Below, one piece after another: positions 7,360 to 13,499 of a DNA stretch of 15,120 bases. The stretch is from Chroococcidiopsidaceae cyanobacterium CP_BM_RX_35 (GTDB taxonomy: Bacteria; Cyanobacteriota; Cyanobacteriia; Cyanobacteriales; Chroococcidiopsidaceae). The first letter of the stretch is position 1, and each line of letters begins with the position of its first letter. The notes below the pieces were generated by a model. The model saw nothing but the letters and a program-made list of their open reading frames with translations, was not told the DNA's origin and made no database searches. The position numbers and the translations under genes were made by a program. The stretch is from contig JAFAVL010000390.1 of NCBI GenBank assembly GCA_019242465.1, positions 1 to 15,120 on the forward strand, written 5' to 3'.

Positions 7360-7448
7360 GACGAGAGTTCCGTTGACGAGTATGAAGTTTACAGACTTAG
7401 CTTACGAAAGCAAATTGCAATCTTCCTCATTCTCAAGACGCAATGTAT

Positions 7449-7480
7449 AGCAAGAAGTAACTTGACTTTAGTTTCTTGCT
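7449..7480. repeat. Inverted repeat AGCAAGAA / TTCTTGCT
   Basis: Perfect 8-bp arms (7449-7456 and 7473-7480) enclose 16 bases between the toxin stop codon and the duplicated-domain gene. It could be a weak transcription stop for the toxin gene or an operator for the gene starting at 7359. No T-tract follows on the minus strand. Confidence 0.35.
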
Positions 7481-7510
7481 TTAACATCGTAGTTGCAATT
7501 CCCCAGTCAT

Positions 7511-7951
7511 CTATAGCCTGCCTAGTTCTCTTACATAGTTGGGTCGATCTGGCCCTAATTGATTCAGTAGTGTTTTATCAGCCGTCCAGAACTGACAATT
7601 AGCTCCGACAGATTCTGCACAGGCGAGGAATGCTGCATCATACAGAGTTGACATCTGATATTGTTCAGCAATCTGCCAGGCTCTTGTCCTGATTTTGTCA
7701 GTGTTAATGTAGTCGATAGGTAGTTGGCAGAAATCATCGAAACAACCCTTAGCTTGCTCCGTAGAAATTAGCCCAGCCCGTGTTTTCTTACGGAGTACAG
7801 AACCGATCTCTGCCCAAGCAAATGCCGGAGCAATCAGTTGGACTGCTGCTTCCACTGCTTCTAGCACGAGAGCTTCTGCCTGGGCTTGAAACTCTTCGGG
7901 AACGAGATACTGAATTAAAACGCTAGTATCCAGACATAAAGCTCTAGTCAT
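7511..7951 (-). CDS. PIN-domain toxin (VapC-like RNase)
   Basis: This 146-residue protein is a PIN-fold ribonuclease, the toxin of a type II toxin-antitoxin pair. The acidic residues that hold the catalytic metal are present: D8 in LDTSV, E48 in WAEIGS, D105 in LYDAAFLA and D125 in TADKTL. The length fits the family (130-150). VapC-type toxins cut RNA, often tRNA or rRNA, when the antitoxin is degraded; the target here is unknown. The ATG at 7951 is preferred over the TTG directly before it. The start overlaps the antitoxin gene by eight bases, typical of translational coupling. No truncation or missing active-site residue is seen, so the toxin is probably functional. Confidence 0.87.
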   Translation of the reverse strand: MTRALCLDTSVLIQYLVPEEFQAQAEALVLEAVEAAVQLIAPAFAWAEIGSVLRKKTRAGLISTEQAKGCFDDFCQLPIDYINTDKIRTRAWQIAEQYQMSTLYDAAFLACAESVGANCQFWTADKTLLNQLGPDRPNYVRELGRL

Positions 7952-8201
7952 CAAGTCTGGAGCTTTCTCTAAGTTGGCGAATCAAATCTACGGAAGCCGG
8001 TTGAGTTCCCGTCTTTTCTCTAATTTGTTCCCGTCTGACAACAATCCTATGATGTGCTGCTAATCCCCGGCGGTAGCGCACTTCTCGCTCCAATGCCTTA
8101 ATTACCAAGTCATTCAAGGACTCATCTTGGGATTTGTGCAATCTCGCCTGAGCCAGTAATCCTGTAGGGAAACGGACTGTCAACGCCTCTCGTTTTTCCA
8201 T
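7944..8201 (-). CDS. Ribbon-helix-helix antitoxin
   Basis: This 85-residue protein is the antitoxin partner of the PIN toxin. The N-terminal EALTVRFPTGLLAQARLHK and the following helix (SLNDLVIKALEREV) match the beta strand and helices of the Arc/MetJ ribbon-helix-helix DNA-binding fold. The C-terminal half, rich in arginine and charged residues, is where antitoxins usually wrap the toxin. The ATG at 8201 is preferred over a TTG at 8210. The gene comes first and overlaps the toxin by eight bases. A perfect palindrome at 8219-8239 over the predicted promoter is the likely operator, so the antitoxin, alone or with the toxin, probably represses its own operon. The pair is recognised by arrangement and fold; the exact subfamily is uncertain. 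Confidence 0.82.
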   Translation of the reverse strand: MEKREALTVRFPTGLLAQARLHKSQDESLNDLVIKALEREVRYRRGLAAHHRIVVRREQIREKTGTQPASVDLIRQLRESSRLDD

Positions 8202-8217
8202 TGTATGCAACCAAGCT

Positions 8218-8247
8218 ATGATACCATTTAATGGTATCAGATATCAA
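8218..8247 (-). promoter_or_regulatory. Predicted promoter of the toxin-antitoxin operon
   Basis: On the minus strand TTGATA (8247-8242) and TATCAT (8223-8218) are separated by 18 bp, a good sigma-70-type match. Transcription would start near 8211, leaving a leader of about 10 bases before the ATG at 8201. The operator palindrome covers the spacer and most of the -10 box. Confidence 0.45.
8219..8239. promoter_or_regulatory. 21-bp operator palindrome
   Basis: TGATACCATT and AATGGTATCA form perfect 10-bp arms around one central T. It lies 17 bp upstream of the antitoxin start codon and overlaps the predicted promoter. Ribbon-helix-helix dimers typically bind such short inverted repeats. Binding by this antitoxin is inferred from position. 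Confidence 0.65.
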
Positions 8248-8336
8248 CTTCTTTTGTAACTTAGATGAGAGTCAGAAAATGTTCCAAGTGCGGGAAGGCT
8301 GAGCACCGAACTCAAACCTTGATGATACAAATGTAC

Positions 8337-8342
8337 TATAAT
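8337..8342 (+). promoter_or_regulatory. Possible -10 box of the small-ORF run
   Basis: A consensus TATAAT stands 79 bp upstream of the ATG at 8422. No good -35 box lies 16-18 bp before it, so this is a weak call; cyanobacteria do use promoters without a -35 box. Confidence 0.3.
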
Positions 8343-8421
8343 AAAGAGGTAAGGTCATCGAACCATTCAAGATTTGAAGTGGTTCCATGGCGCTCTGAGG
8401 ATGGATTTCAGCTTTTGTACT

Positions 8422-8691
8422 ATGACCAAGCACTATATTCTCAGCCTCAATCCAGCTGCTAAGCATGACTGGGACCAGATTGTTCTGCGGGACCCGATCA
8501 CAAGCAAGCGCCCAGAACTGGCAAAATTGATTGCCGAGGCAATTGGAGCAGAACCAGGCACTTACCTTGTGTCTGTGAATATCGATGTCAAAGTTTTGGA
8601 GCAAGCTCCCATAGCTCAAGCAGAGCAGTTGTCTCTCAGCGCGACCGAACTTTCTCCCGCCCATCTGAAACTTCAAGAACGGGTTGCTTAG
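8422..8691 (+). CDS. Small protein of unknown function
   Basis: This 89-residue product is not recognised. It opens with MTKHYILSLNPAAKHDWDQI, has a helical middle (PELAKLIAEAIGAEPG) and then a beta-like YLVSVNIDVKVLEQ segment, and shows no signal peptide, membrane segment or cysteine. Reading frames upstream (ATG 8401, TTG 8374) would add residues of poor composition, so the ATG at 8422 is chosen, although no clear ribosome binding site precedes it. The next plus-strand gene follows after 74 bp. An antisense reading frame covers the same stretch but lacks a protein-like pattern. Confidence that it is a real gene is moderate. Confidence 0.55.
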   Translation: MTKHYILSLNPAAKHDWDQIVLRDPITSKRPELAKLIAEAIGAEPGTYLVSVNIDVKVLEQAPIAQAEQLSLSATELSPAHLKLQERVA

Positions 8692-8765
8692 TTATAGGAA
8701 GCGCGGTACTGAAGTAGCTTTTTAATCCACTCTAACCGCTGCTGATTGCAGAACTTTTAATCAAG

Positions 8766-9137
8766 ATGATGCAACTTAATCATTACCCTACCGCGATCGC
8801 CCAAGCTGCCCAAAGGGTGAATGAAATCGACGTTTCCCAGCTAGCAGTGCAGCAAGTTATTCACCGAATGGAGGGTCATGCCGATCGAGTAGCTGCGTTT
8901 GAGCCAGAATTGAAAAATGATAATCAGCGCAAAGCCCGCCGCTTTGAAGTGCTGTTAACCGATCAGGAGTATCAGAAAGCGGTGGATACAGCGATGCGAT
9001 TAGCTGGTGAAAAAGCCAACGCTTTGGCGCATTTGGAATATTTGCGGAATCAATTCAGCGTTGCCAAGTTGGAAGCTAGATTGGCGATCGCTCAGCAACT
9101 CACCGACTTTGAATCTCGCGAATTAGTAGGTTTGTAG
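8766..9137 (+). CDS. Helical protein of unknown function
   Basis: The 123-residue product is not recognised. It is strongly helical and charged throughout, with likely coiled-coil stretches around 65-95 and 95-115 (including LEYLRNQFSVAKLEARLAI). It contains no cysteine, signal peptide or membrane segment. Two HIP1 octamers lie inside the gene, fitting long residence in a cyanobacterial genome rather than recent transfer. The first of two adjacent ATG codons is given as the start; the second, at 8769, is equally possible. It may be cotranscribed with the small gene before it. Nothing in the sequence indicates function. Confidence 0.65.
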   Translation: MMQLNHYPTAIAQAAQRVNEIDVSQLAVQQVIHRMEGHADRVAAFEPELKNDNQRKARRFEVLLTDQEYQKAVDTAMRLAGEKANALAHLEYLRNQFSVAKLEARLAIAQQLTDFESRELVGL

Positions 9138-9176
9138 CCAGATTTGACCTGACGACTGATGACGAAAACGGAGTGT

Positions 9177-9213
9177 GGGGTATAAGGTGTGGTGAAAGAT
9201 TTCCTTACACCCC
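9177..9213. repeat. Imperfect hairpin GGGGTATAAGG / CCTTACACCCC
   Basis: Eleven-base arms (9177-9187 and 9203-9213) pair with one mismatch around a 15-base loop. It lies between the helical protein and the RDD gene, 23 bp before the ATG at 9236. The sequence has the GTGTGGGG/CCCTTACACCCC flavour of dispersed cyanobacterial repeats and could also affect readthrough between the genes. Confidence 0.45.
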
Positions 9214-9235
9214 GTTCTTGATTAAAACTTACTCT

Positions 9236-9787
9236 ATGCGTAAGGCTCATGAATCAGGCTCGACTCGCTATCCAAGAGTGCAGATCTGGCAACGGAGCGC
9301 GGCTTTCTTGATTGATTTTATCTGTGCTTGGTTACTTAGTGTGTTGCTGGGTAGTCATTTTCCTAGTGTCTATGTGGCTCAAGCCTTCGTATTTGCCCTG
9401 GTTTGGCTGGGTTTACGGGTGTTGCTTGCCTATTGGAATCAGGGGCAGAGTCTAGGTCGATGGCTGTTGAACCTGCGGGTGCTTGATGCGCAGTTGAACG
9501 GGGTGATCTATTTGCCCGATTTAGCCAGACGAGAGGTTGTGGCTGGCTTTGGTGCCCTCCTGGTTGTGATCGCCTTGAGCGACATAGAAGTCTCAAATTT
9601 CGTCGCCCTCCTATTGTTAATTCCCCTAGCGATTGATTGTGGTTCTATCTTTCTAGATCGGCAACGACAGCGGGCAATACATGACCGACTGGCAGGAACT
9701 GTTATAGTTGCGACGCATCGGGGCTTCTCTCTAGCTCACAGAATTAAGCGACTGTTTACTTCTATTCGCAATCTTGTGGGAGCTTAG
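9236..9787 (+). CDS. RDD family membrane protein
   Basis: This 183-residue integral membrane protein carries the RDD domain from about 15 to 160. The defining residues are visible: R20 and D27 in WQRSAAFLIDF at the first membrane helix, the conserved QGQSLGRWLLNLRV loop at 69-82, and D150 in HDRLAGTVIV. Membrane segments lie at about 22-40, 47-66, 101-116 and 121-139. RDD proteins are diverse; some take part in ion or proton exchange across the membrane and many are unassigned. The ATG at 9236 is chosen because the frame upstream (from GTG 9173) runs through the hairpin at 9177-9213. The gene is convergent with the glycine-rich protein gene, with a likely shared terminator between them. Confidence 0.8.
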   Translation: MRKAHESGSTRYPRVQIWQRSAAFLIDFICAWLLSVLLGSHFPSVYVAQAFVFALVWLGLRVLLAYWNQGQSLGRWLLNLRVLDAQLNGVIYLPDLARREVVAGFGALLVVIALSDIEVSNFVALLLLIPLAIDCGSIFLDRQRQRAIHDRLAGTVIVATHRGFSLAHRIKRLFTSIRNLVGA

Positions 9788-9810
9788 CCTGCTTGGGTTC
9801 ACCGCTGAGG

Positions 9811-9833
9811 CTCCTTGATTCTTGATCGAGGAG
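9811..9833. terminator. Likely terminator between convergent genes
   Basis: CTCCTTGAT and ATCGAGGAG form a 9-bp stem with one G-T pair around a 5-base loop, followed on the plus strand by TATTTTA. It lies 23 bp after the RDD stop and 4 bp before the 3' end of the minus-strand gene, so it may serve both. The T-tract is short. Confidence 0.5.
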
Positions 9834-9837
9834 TATT

Positions 9838-10371
9838 TTAGCGAATGGGACTAGAGGGATCTAATACATCTTCGCTATTAGCTACAGGTTCTACATATTT
9901 GGGCTTACGGTATAAATTAGCCAAACCAATCAAACCGAGCAATCCTAGCCAACCCCAATTCGACTGGCTACCACTTCTAGTTGCAGTCCCTTGATAACCT
10001 GACTTTGCTTGGTAACCGGACGTAGCACTTCCACCGCCTGGGCCATTAGTGGAGGTGGAACTACCATTACCTGTGTTAGTAGAGGAGCCCCCCGTACCTG
10101 TGCCTGTCCCAGCATTAGAGCTGCCTCCACCTGTGCTATTACCAGAAGTTGAACCTCCAGTCCCGGTGCTATTGCCACTACCAGAACTACCTGGAGCACC
10201 AAGACCACCAGCACCAGCAGAGCCGCCACCAGAAGTACCAGCACCGCTAGAACCGCCACCAGCGCCGCCGCCACTTCCCCCCTGAGCATAAACAGGCATT
10301 AAGGGCAGCGTTGCTAAGCTGAGTACAATAGCACAAGATCCAATCGCTGTACACAAGTCAAAGCGTTTCAT
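9838..10371 (-). CDS. Secreted glycine-rich WGxxGxxG protein
   Basis: This 177-residue protein has a signal peptide (1-29: KRF, hydrophobic core, cleavage after VYA), then about 80 residues of glycine-, serine- and threonine-rich low-complexity sequence. At 138-158 a short hydrophobic module, NWGWLGLLGLIGLANLYRKP, follows and leads into an acidic tail. The module matches the WGxxGxxG pattern, a C-terminal domain common in cyanobacterial exported proteins and resembling sorting signals, with a motif, a membrane-like helix and basic residues. The role is unknown; membrane-anchored surface display is an inference. The ATG at 10371 with AGGA upstream is chosen over a TTG at 10392, because it places the signal peptide at the N-terminus. 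It may be the last gene of a minus-strand run with the hydrolase and the SDR. Confidence 0.75.
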   Translation of the reverse strand: MKRFDLCTAIGSCAIVLSLATLPLMPVYAQGGSGGGAGGGSSGAGTSGGGSAGAGGLGAPGSSGSGNSTGTGGSTSGNSTGGGSSNAGTGTGTGGSSTNTGNGSSTSTNGPGGGSATSGYQAKSGYQGTATRSGSQSNWGWLGLLGLIGLANLYRKPKYVEPVANSEDVLDPSSPIR

Positions 10372-10427
10372 GCAGCTTTTTTCCTGATTCAAAGGTTGTG
10401 TTATAGAAGCGCTTGTTCACATTGTTT

Positions 10428-11204
10428 CTATTTTAAAAATTTCTCTGCTTGCATAATTTCTAAGAGATTAACATCCGCTTCCACCAAACAGGCATGCCCG
10501 CTATGAGGTAGAGTTACAATTCGAGCATTAGGGAAAATCTTAGCTAAGCGTTGAGCCTCTGCTTGTGAAGGCAGAATTCTATCTTCTTGACTAGCAATTA
10601 GCAACACAGGTTGAGTGAGTTGAGACAGTTGATTCTCGTCAATATCAAACTGTCTCATCAGAGCTAGACGTTGTTCAGCAGTTTTCTTAGGTGCAGAACG
10701 GACTGATTTCCACAGACCTTCACGAGCAGCTGGCGAGAGTCGATTTAAAGGAGCAAGAAAAGGCAGGGCTGTAAATGAGGAGATTTGATAAGCAAAAGTT
10801 GGCACCCAAGGAAACAAAAGCGAACCTAAATTAAGCCAAGGTACCCGATGAAATGAAGAAGCAGAATTAATGAAAACCATCCGCTCGAATAGTTGCGGAA
10901 CTCTCACTGCCACCTTAAGAGCTATACAACCACCAAAGGACTCGCTACCCAAGTAGATAGATGGTCGGGGTCCCTTCTCTAGTTCTGCTTGAGTTAAAGC
11001 TATAACATTCTCTGCCAATTCATCCCAATTTGTGAGATCCTTCGGCGGAATCACAAAGCAGCGTACATCAAAAGCAGGTTCTAAACTTGCTGTCTGCAAA
11101 CACATCAGATTTTTACCAGATTCGTCCATTCCTGGTATAAACACAAAGAGCGGATAGCCTGGATTAGATCTTCCGGGAGTGAAAAAGTAAGGATGGTGGG
11201 ACAT
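10428..11204 (-). CDS. Alpha/beta hydrolase, phytyl-ester-synthase-like
   Basis: This 258-residue protein is an alpha/beta hydrolase. The nucleophile elbow is GSESFGG with S89, the acid is D208 in SQEDRILPS and the base is H237 in PHSGH, completing a catalytic triad. An oxyanion-like FIPGMDESG stretch lies near the N-terminus. The KNLMCLQTASLEPAFDVRC and ESFGGCIALKVAVRVPQLFE stretches recall the hydrolase half of plant phytyl ester synthases and the esterase/lipase/thioesterase group, but the acyltransferase half found in the plant enzymes is absent at this length. The substrate, probably an acyl lipid or ester, is not defined by the sequence. The ATG at 11204 directly follows in-frame stops, so the start is firm although no nearby ribosome binding site is seen. 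It is 59 bp downstream of the SDR gene on the same strand. Confidence 0.85.
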   Translation of the reverse strand: MSHHPYFFTPGRSNPGYPLFVFIPGMDESGKNLMCLQTASLEPAFDVRCFVIPPKDLTNWDELAENVIALTQAELEKGPRPSIYLGSESFGGCIALKVAVRVPQLFERMVFINSASSFHRVPWLNLGSLLFPWVPTFAYQISSFTALPFLAPLNRLSPAAREGLWKSVRSAPKKTAEQRLALMRQFDIDENQLSQLTQPVLLIASQEDRILPSQAEAQRLAKIFPNARIVTLPHSGHACLVEADVNLLEIMQAEKFLK

Positions 11205-11263
11205 GTGTTATCAACTTGCTGAGCTACTTTTGCTGGCTCCTTCCTATTGCCTAATGACTCCTG

Positions 11264-12460
11264 CTAGTTTTGATTCAGCTCTTGGGGCTTCTGAGGTTTT
11301 CCTGCCAGCGCTTTCCAACCCAGTTGGGCCAAACCTACTAAGATTTGCAATTGATCTGTTTTACTGGCACGATTTACCTGTTTAACAACTTCCGAGCTAA
11401 TTTCTGACTCAGTTATTTTATTTCCACCGTTTTCAGTTGCAGCAGATTGCTGAGGTTGAGATTGAGACCCTAGATAAGCTCCAAGAGCTACGCAGGCGAT
11501 GCCAGCACCAGCAGCAAGGATAAGCATGTCTTGATTTTGAGTTGCCCACAGTTGCGGGCTCCAATCCTGTGCCCGGTTATCAAAGCGACCATGAGCACCG
11601 CGATCACCTGGCAGCGGCTCCCATAGATTATCGGGACGATTCTTGTCCTCTAATTCGTCTGTTTGCTGTCCGCTATATCCTGAGGTGGCAAGGTATCTAT
11701 CCACCAGTCCGGGTGCAACTTTGGTGCCCAAAATGGCTTCCACCGTGGAACTACCTACATAGAGTTCGCGCCGATTGTGGTGGGCCGCCCAGTAAATTGC
11801 CTCAGCAGCTACCTCTGGTTGGAAGATCGGTGGCACGGGCTGCGCCTTGTGCGGCATATTGCTCTTGATCCATCCAAATTGAGGCGTATTCACGGCTGGC
11901 ATTTGCACCATTGTGAGTCGGATGTTGCTGTGATCGTGAAGCAGTTCGCAACGCAACGAATCAGTAAAGCCTCGGATTGCCGCTTTAGCACCACAATAAG
12001 CCGACTGGAGCGGTATGGAGCAGTAGGCAAGCGCAGAACCCACCTGCACGATTGTCCCCCGATCGCGTGGCTTCATCCGGCGTAATGCCGCCATTGTACC
12101 GTACACATATCCTAGGTACGTCACCTCAGTAGCACGTCGAAAATCCTCTAGTTTCATCTCCATAAAAGGCGACAAAATAGATGCCATCGCATCGTTAATC
12201 CAGATGTCAATTGGTCCAAACGCCTCTTCAACCGCTGCTGCTGCCTTCTCGACTTGATCTGGGTCTGAAACATCGGTTGGCAGCACTAAAGCTTTACCAC
12301 CAGCCTCTTCGACCTCCTTGCGCGCCCCTTCTAATCCGTCGTGACTACGGGCAACTAGTCCGATATAAGCGCCTCGTTTAGCAAATGCCCTCACAGTCGC
12401 ACGCCCGATTCCGGCTGAGGCTCCAGTAATGACAACAATTTCAGGTTTTGACGGACTCAT
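11264..12460 (-). CDS. SDR oxidoreductase with C-terminal membrane anchor
   Basis: Residues 6 to about 250 of this 398-residue protein form a classical short-chain dehydrogenase/reductase fold that would oxidise or reduce an alcohol or ketone with NAD(P). Motifs are TGASAGIG (12-19), D63 in the PTDVSD stretch, N89 in the INDAMAS variant of the usual NNAG, catalytic S142, and Y155-x3-K159. The remainder is unusual: a proline- and glycine-rich linker with PLPGDRGAHGRFD (about 280-300), one membrane helix at 312-331, then a 65-residue charged tail ending in a hydrophobic helix. The extension suggests attachment to a membrane. R38 in the LVARS loop may favour NADPH. The ATG at 12460 has GGGAG about ten bases upstream; an upstream in-frame extension to 12550 is not protein-like. 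The substrate is unknown. It leads a minus-strand run with the hydrolase. Confidence 0.88.
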   Translation of the reverse strand: MSPSKPEIVVITGASAGIGRATVRAFAKRGAYIGLVARSHDGLEGARKEVEEAGGKALVLPTDVSDPDQVEKAAAAVEEAFGPIDIWINDAMASILSPFMEMKLEDFRRATEVTYLGYVYGTMAALRRMKPRDRGTIVQVGSALAYCSIPLQSAYCGAKAAIRGFTDSLRCELLHDHSNIRLTMVQMPAVNTPQFGWIKSNMPHKAQPVPPIFQPEVAAEAIYWAAHHNRRELYVGSSTVEAILGTKVAPGLVDRYLATSGYSGQQTDELEDKNRPDNLWEPLPGDRGAHGRFDNRAQDWSPQLWATQNQDMLILAAGAGIACVALGAYLGSQSQPQQSAATENGGNKITESEISSEVVKQVNRASKTDQLQILVGLAQLGWKALAGKPQKPQELNQN

Positions 12461-13229
12461 AACAAAATTACTCCCATTTTTAAATTCTTCACAAATTTCT
12501 GTCGAATTTCTGTAACTTAACTCTGCCAAGAAATACTCATTCTTATTCAAGAAACATGTTTGCTATTCTAGTCTTTCCAGGTTTTTTGGACAGAGTATTC
12601 TTTTGCTTTCAGCTGTTCAAACTATTATTATGTACTATCCATACAGCGTTACTTAAATCTTAACCCACTTTACAATAAATTCAGGTGTTTAGAAAAGCTT
12701 GTCTGACTCGATATCGAAAGCAACTGAGCTAAAACTAGGCAATGTTTCTATTAACTAAAAGCTTCTAAAATAAGTAAAAATGAGTATCGGTAAATTTGTC
12801 AAACTTCTAACGAATTTTTCCTTACTTTTATAAGCAAACTAGCAGCTTTAAGGATGTAAATACTTCATTCTCAAGGAGGAATCTGTTTTTGCTCTCATGG
12901 CTTAACGAAATTTCATTTTGATTTCATTATTGATTCTGCTGGCATATTGCACCTATCTAATTGTCCCTTGAGGCTTCAGATGCTAGGTTAATAGATTAAT
13001 TTTACTCGAATTAACTAAAGACAACTCTCCGGTTGATCAAAGTCGGCTTTATCTGTTAGCCTTGAACTGAATTTTAAAGCGGATATTGAGCAAAAAAGAA
13101 GACGTTAGTTGTACCCAAGTTCAGACATAGCACTTTAGCTCTGGGAAAACTACATTGAGCTACCAGAGAAAGCACATCCACAGGAGGTCAAGTTAAGATA
13201 GGTATGAGAACTCAAATACTTAACGCTTC
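12461..13229. other. 769-bp AT-rich intergenic region between divergent genes
   Basis: No convincing gene is seen. Candidate promoters are TTGAAC-17-TACTCT on the minus strand for the SDR gene (near 12590-12630) and TTGAAC-16-TATTGA on the plus strand (13062-13089). Two strong Shine-Dalgarno sequences occur on the plus strand, AAGGAGG at 12873-12879 and AGGAGGT at 13182-13188, each before a very short open frame. The rest is AT-rich and unassigned. Confidence 0.5.
13182..13188 (+). promoter_or_regulatory. Strong Shine-Dalgarno upstream of a leader ORF
   Basis: AGGAGGT ends 15 bases before an ATG at 13204 and 41 bases before the UPF0367 start. The spacing is long for the leader ORF and too long for UPF0367, so its use is uncertain. 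Confidence 0.4.
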
Positions 13230-13248
13230 ATGTTTACTATCGACTTAA
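13204..13248 (+). CDS. Possible 14-residue leader peptide
   Basis: A short open frame (MRTQILNASCLLST) begins 26 bases before the UPF0367 start and overlaps its first 19 bases in another frame. It follows the Shine-Dalgarno at 13182-13188, whereas the UPF0367 start has none of its own. It may couple or throttle translation of the downstream pair. It could also be chance. Confidence 0.25.
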   Translation: MRTQILNASCLLST

Positions 13249-13499
13249 CTTTAAAGAACATGCCCTTCCCACTATCCGTTCAGCGTAAGTCCCCTGAGGA
13301 TGCTGAGGCGTTATACCAGCAAATCATGACAGCGATGCGCTCCGGTCATCCTGATATTGTTGAGCTGACTTGCGATCGCCAGACTGAGAAGAAGGTTGCT
13401 ATCCGCTCCAGTGAAATTTCTGGCGTACAGATCTCGCAAAAAGCTGGTACATCGGCTGCTAGTGGCAGGCCACCTGGTTTCTTCGCTTTGGCAGAATGA
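13230..13499 (+). CDS. UPF0367 family protein
   Basis: This 89-residue protein matches UPF0367, a small family known from cyanobacteria. Typical landmarks are the opening MFTIDLTLKNMPFPLSVQRK, the EDAEALYQQI helix, VELTCD, the KKVAIRSSEISGVQIS strand pair and the closing GRPPGFFALAE. There is no signal peptide or membrane segment. Its biochemical role is not known. The start is set by family alignment, since no ribosome binding site stands directly upstream; a leader ORF overlaps the start. The stop codon overlaps the start of the ECF-type ATPase in ATGA (13496-13499), implying coupled translation with that transport component. Confidence 0.85.
   Translation: MFTIDLTLKNMPFPLSVQRKSPEDAEALYQQIMTAMRSGHPDIVELTCDRQTEKKVAIRSSEISGVQISQKAGTSAASGRPPGFFALAE

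Noticed and set aside
8265..8462. Open frame with a CSKCGK zinc-ribbon-like start
   Set aside because: Only one CxxC pair, poor composition after residue 30, no ribosome binding site, and it overlaps the better supported gene at 8422.
10049..10285. Proline- and leucine-rich open frame opposite the glycine-rich gene
   Set aside because: Its composition is the mirror of the Gly/Ser low-complexity repeats on the minus strand; the minus-strand protein has a signal peptide and a WGxxGxxG module.
12461..12550. 30-residue N-terminal extension of the SDR frame
   Set aside because: The ATG at 12460 starts six residues before the Rossmann strand and has a GGGAG site; the extension is not protein-like for this family.
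12781..12834. 17-codon frame MSIGKFVKLLTNFSLLL in the AT-rich gap
   Set aside because: It looks like a small hydrophobic peptide, but no ribosome binding site precedes it and short frames of this kind are expected by chance in AT-rich DNA.
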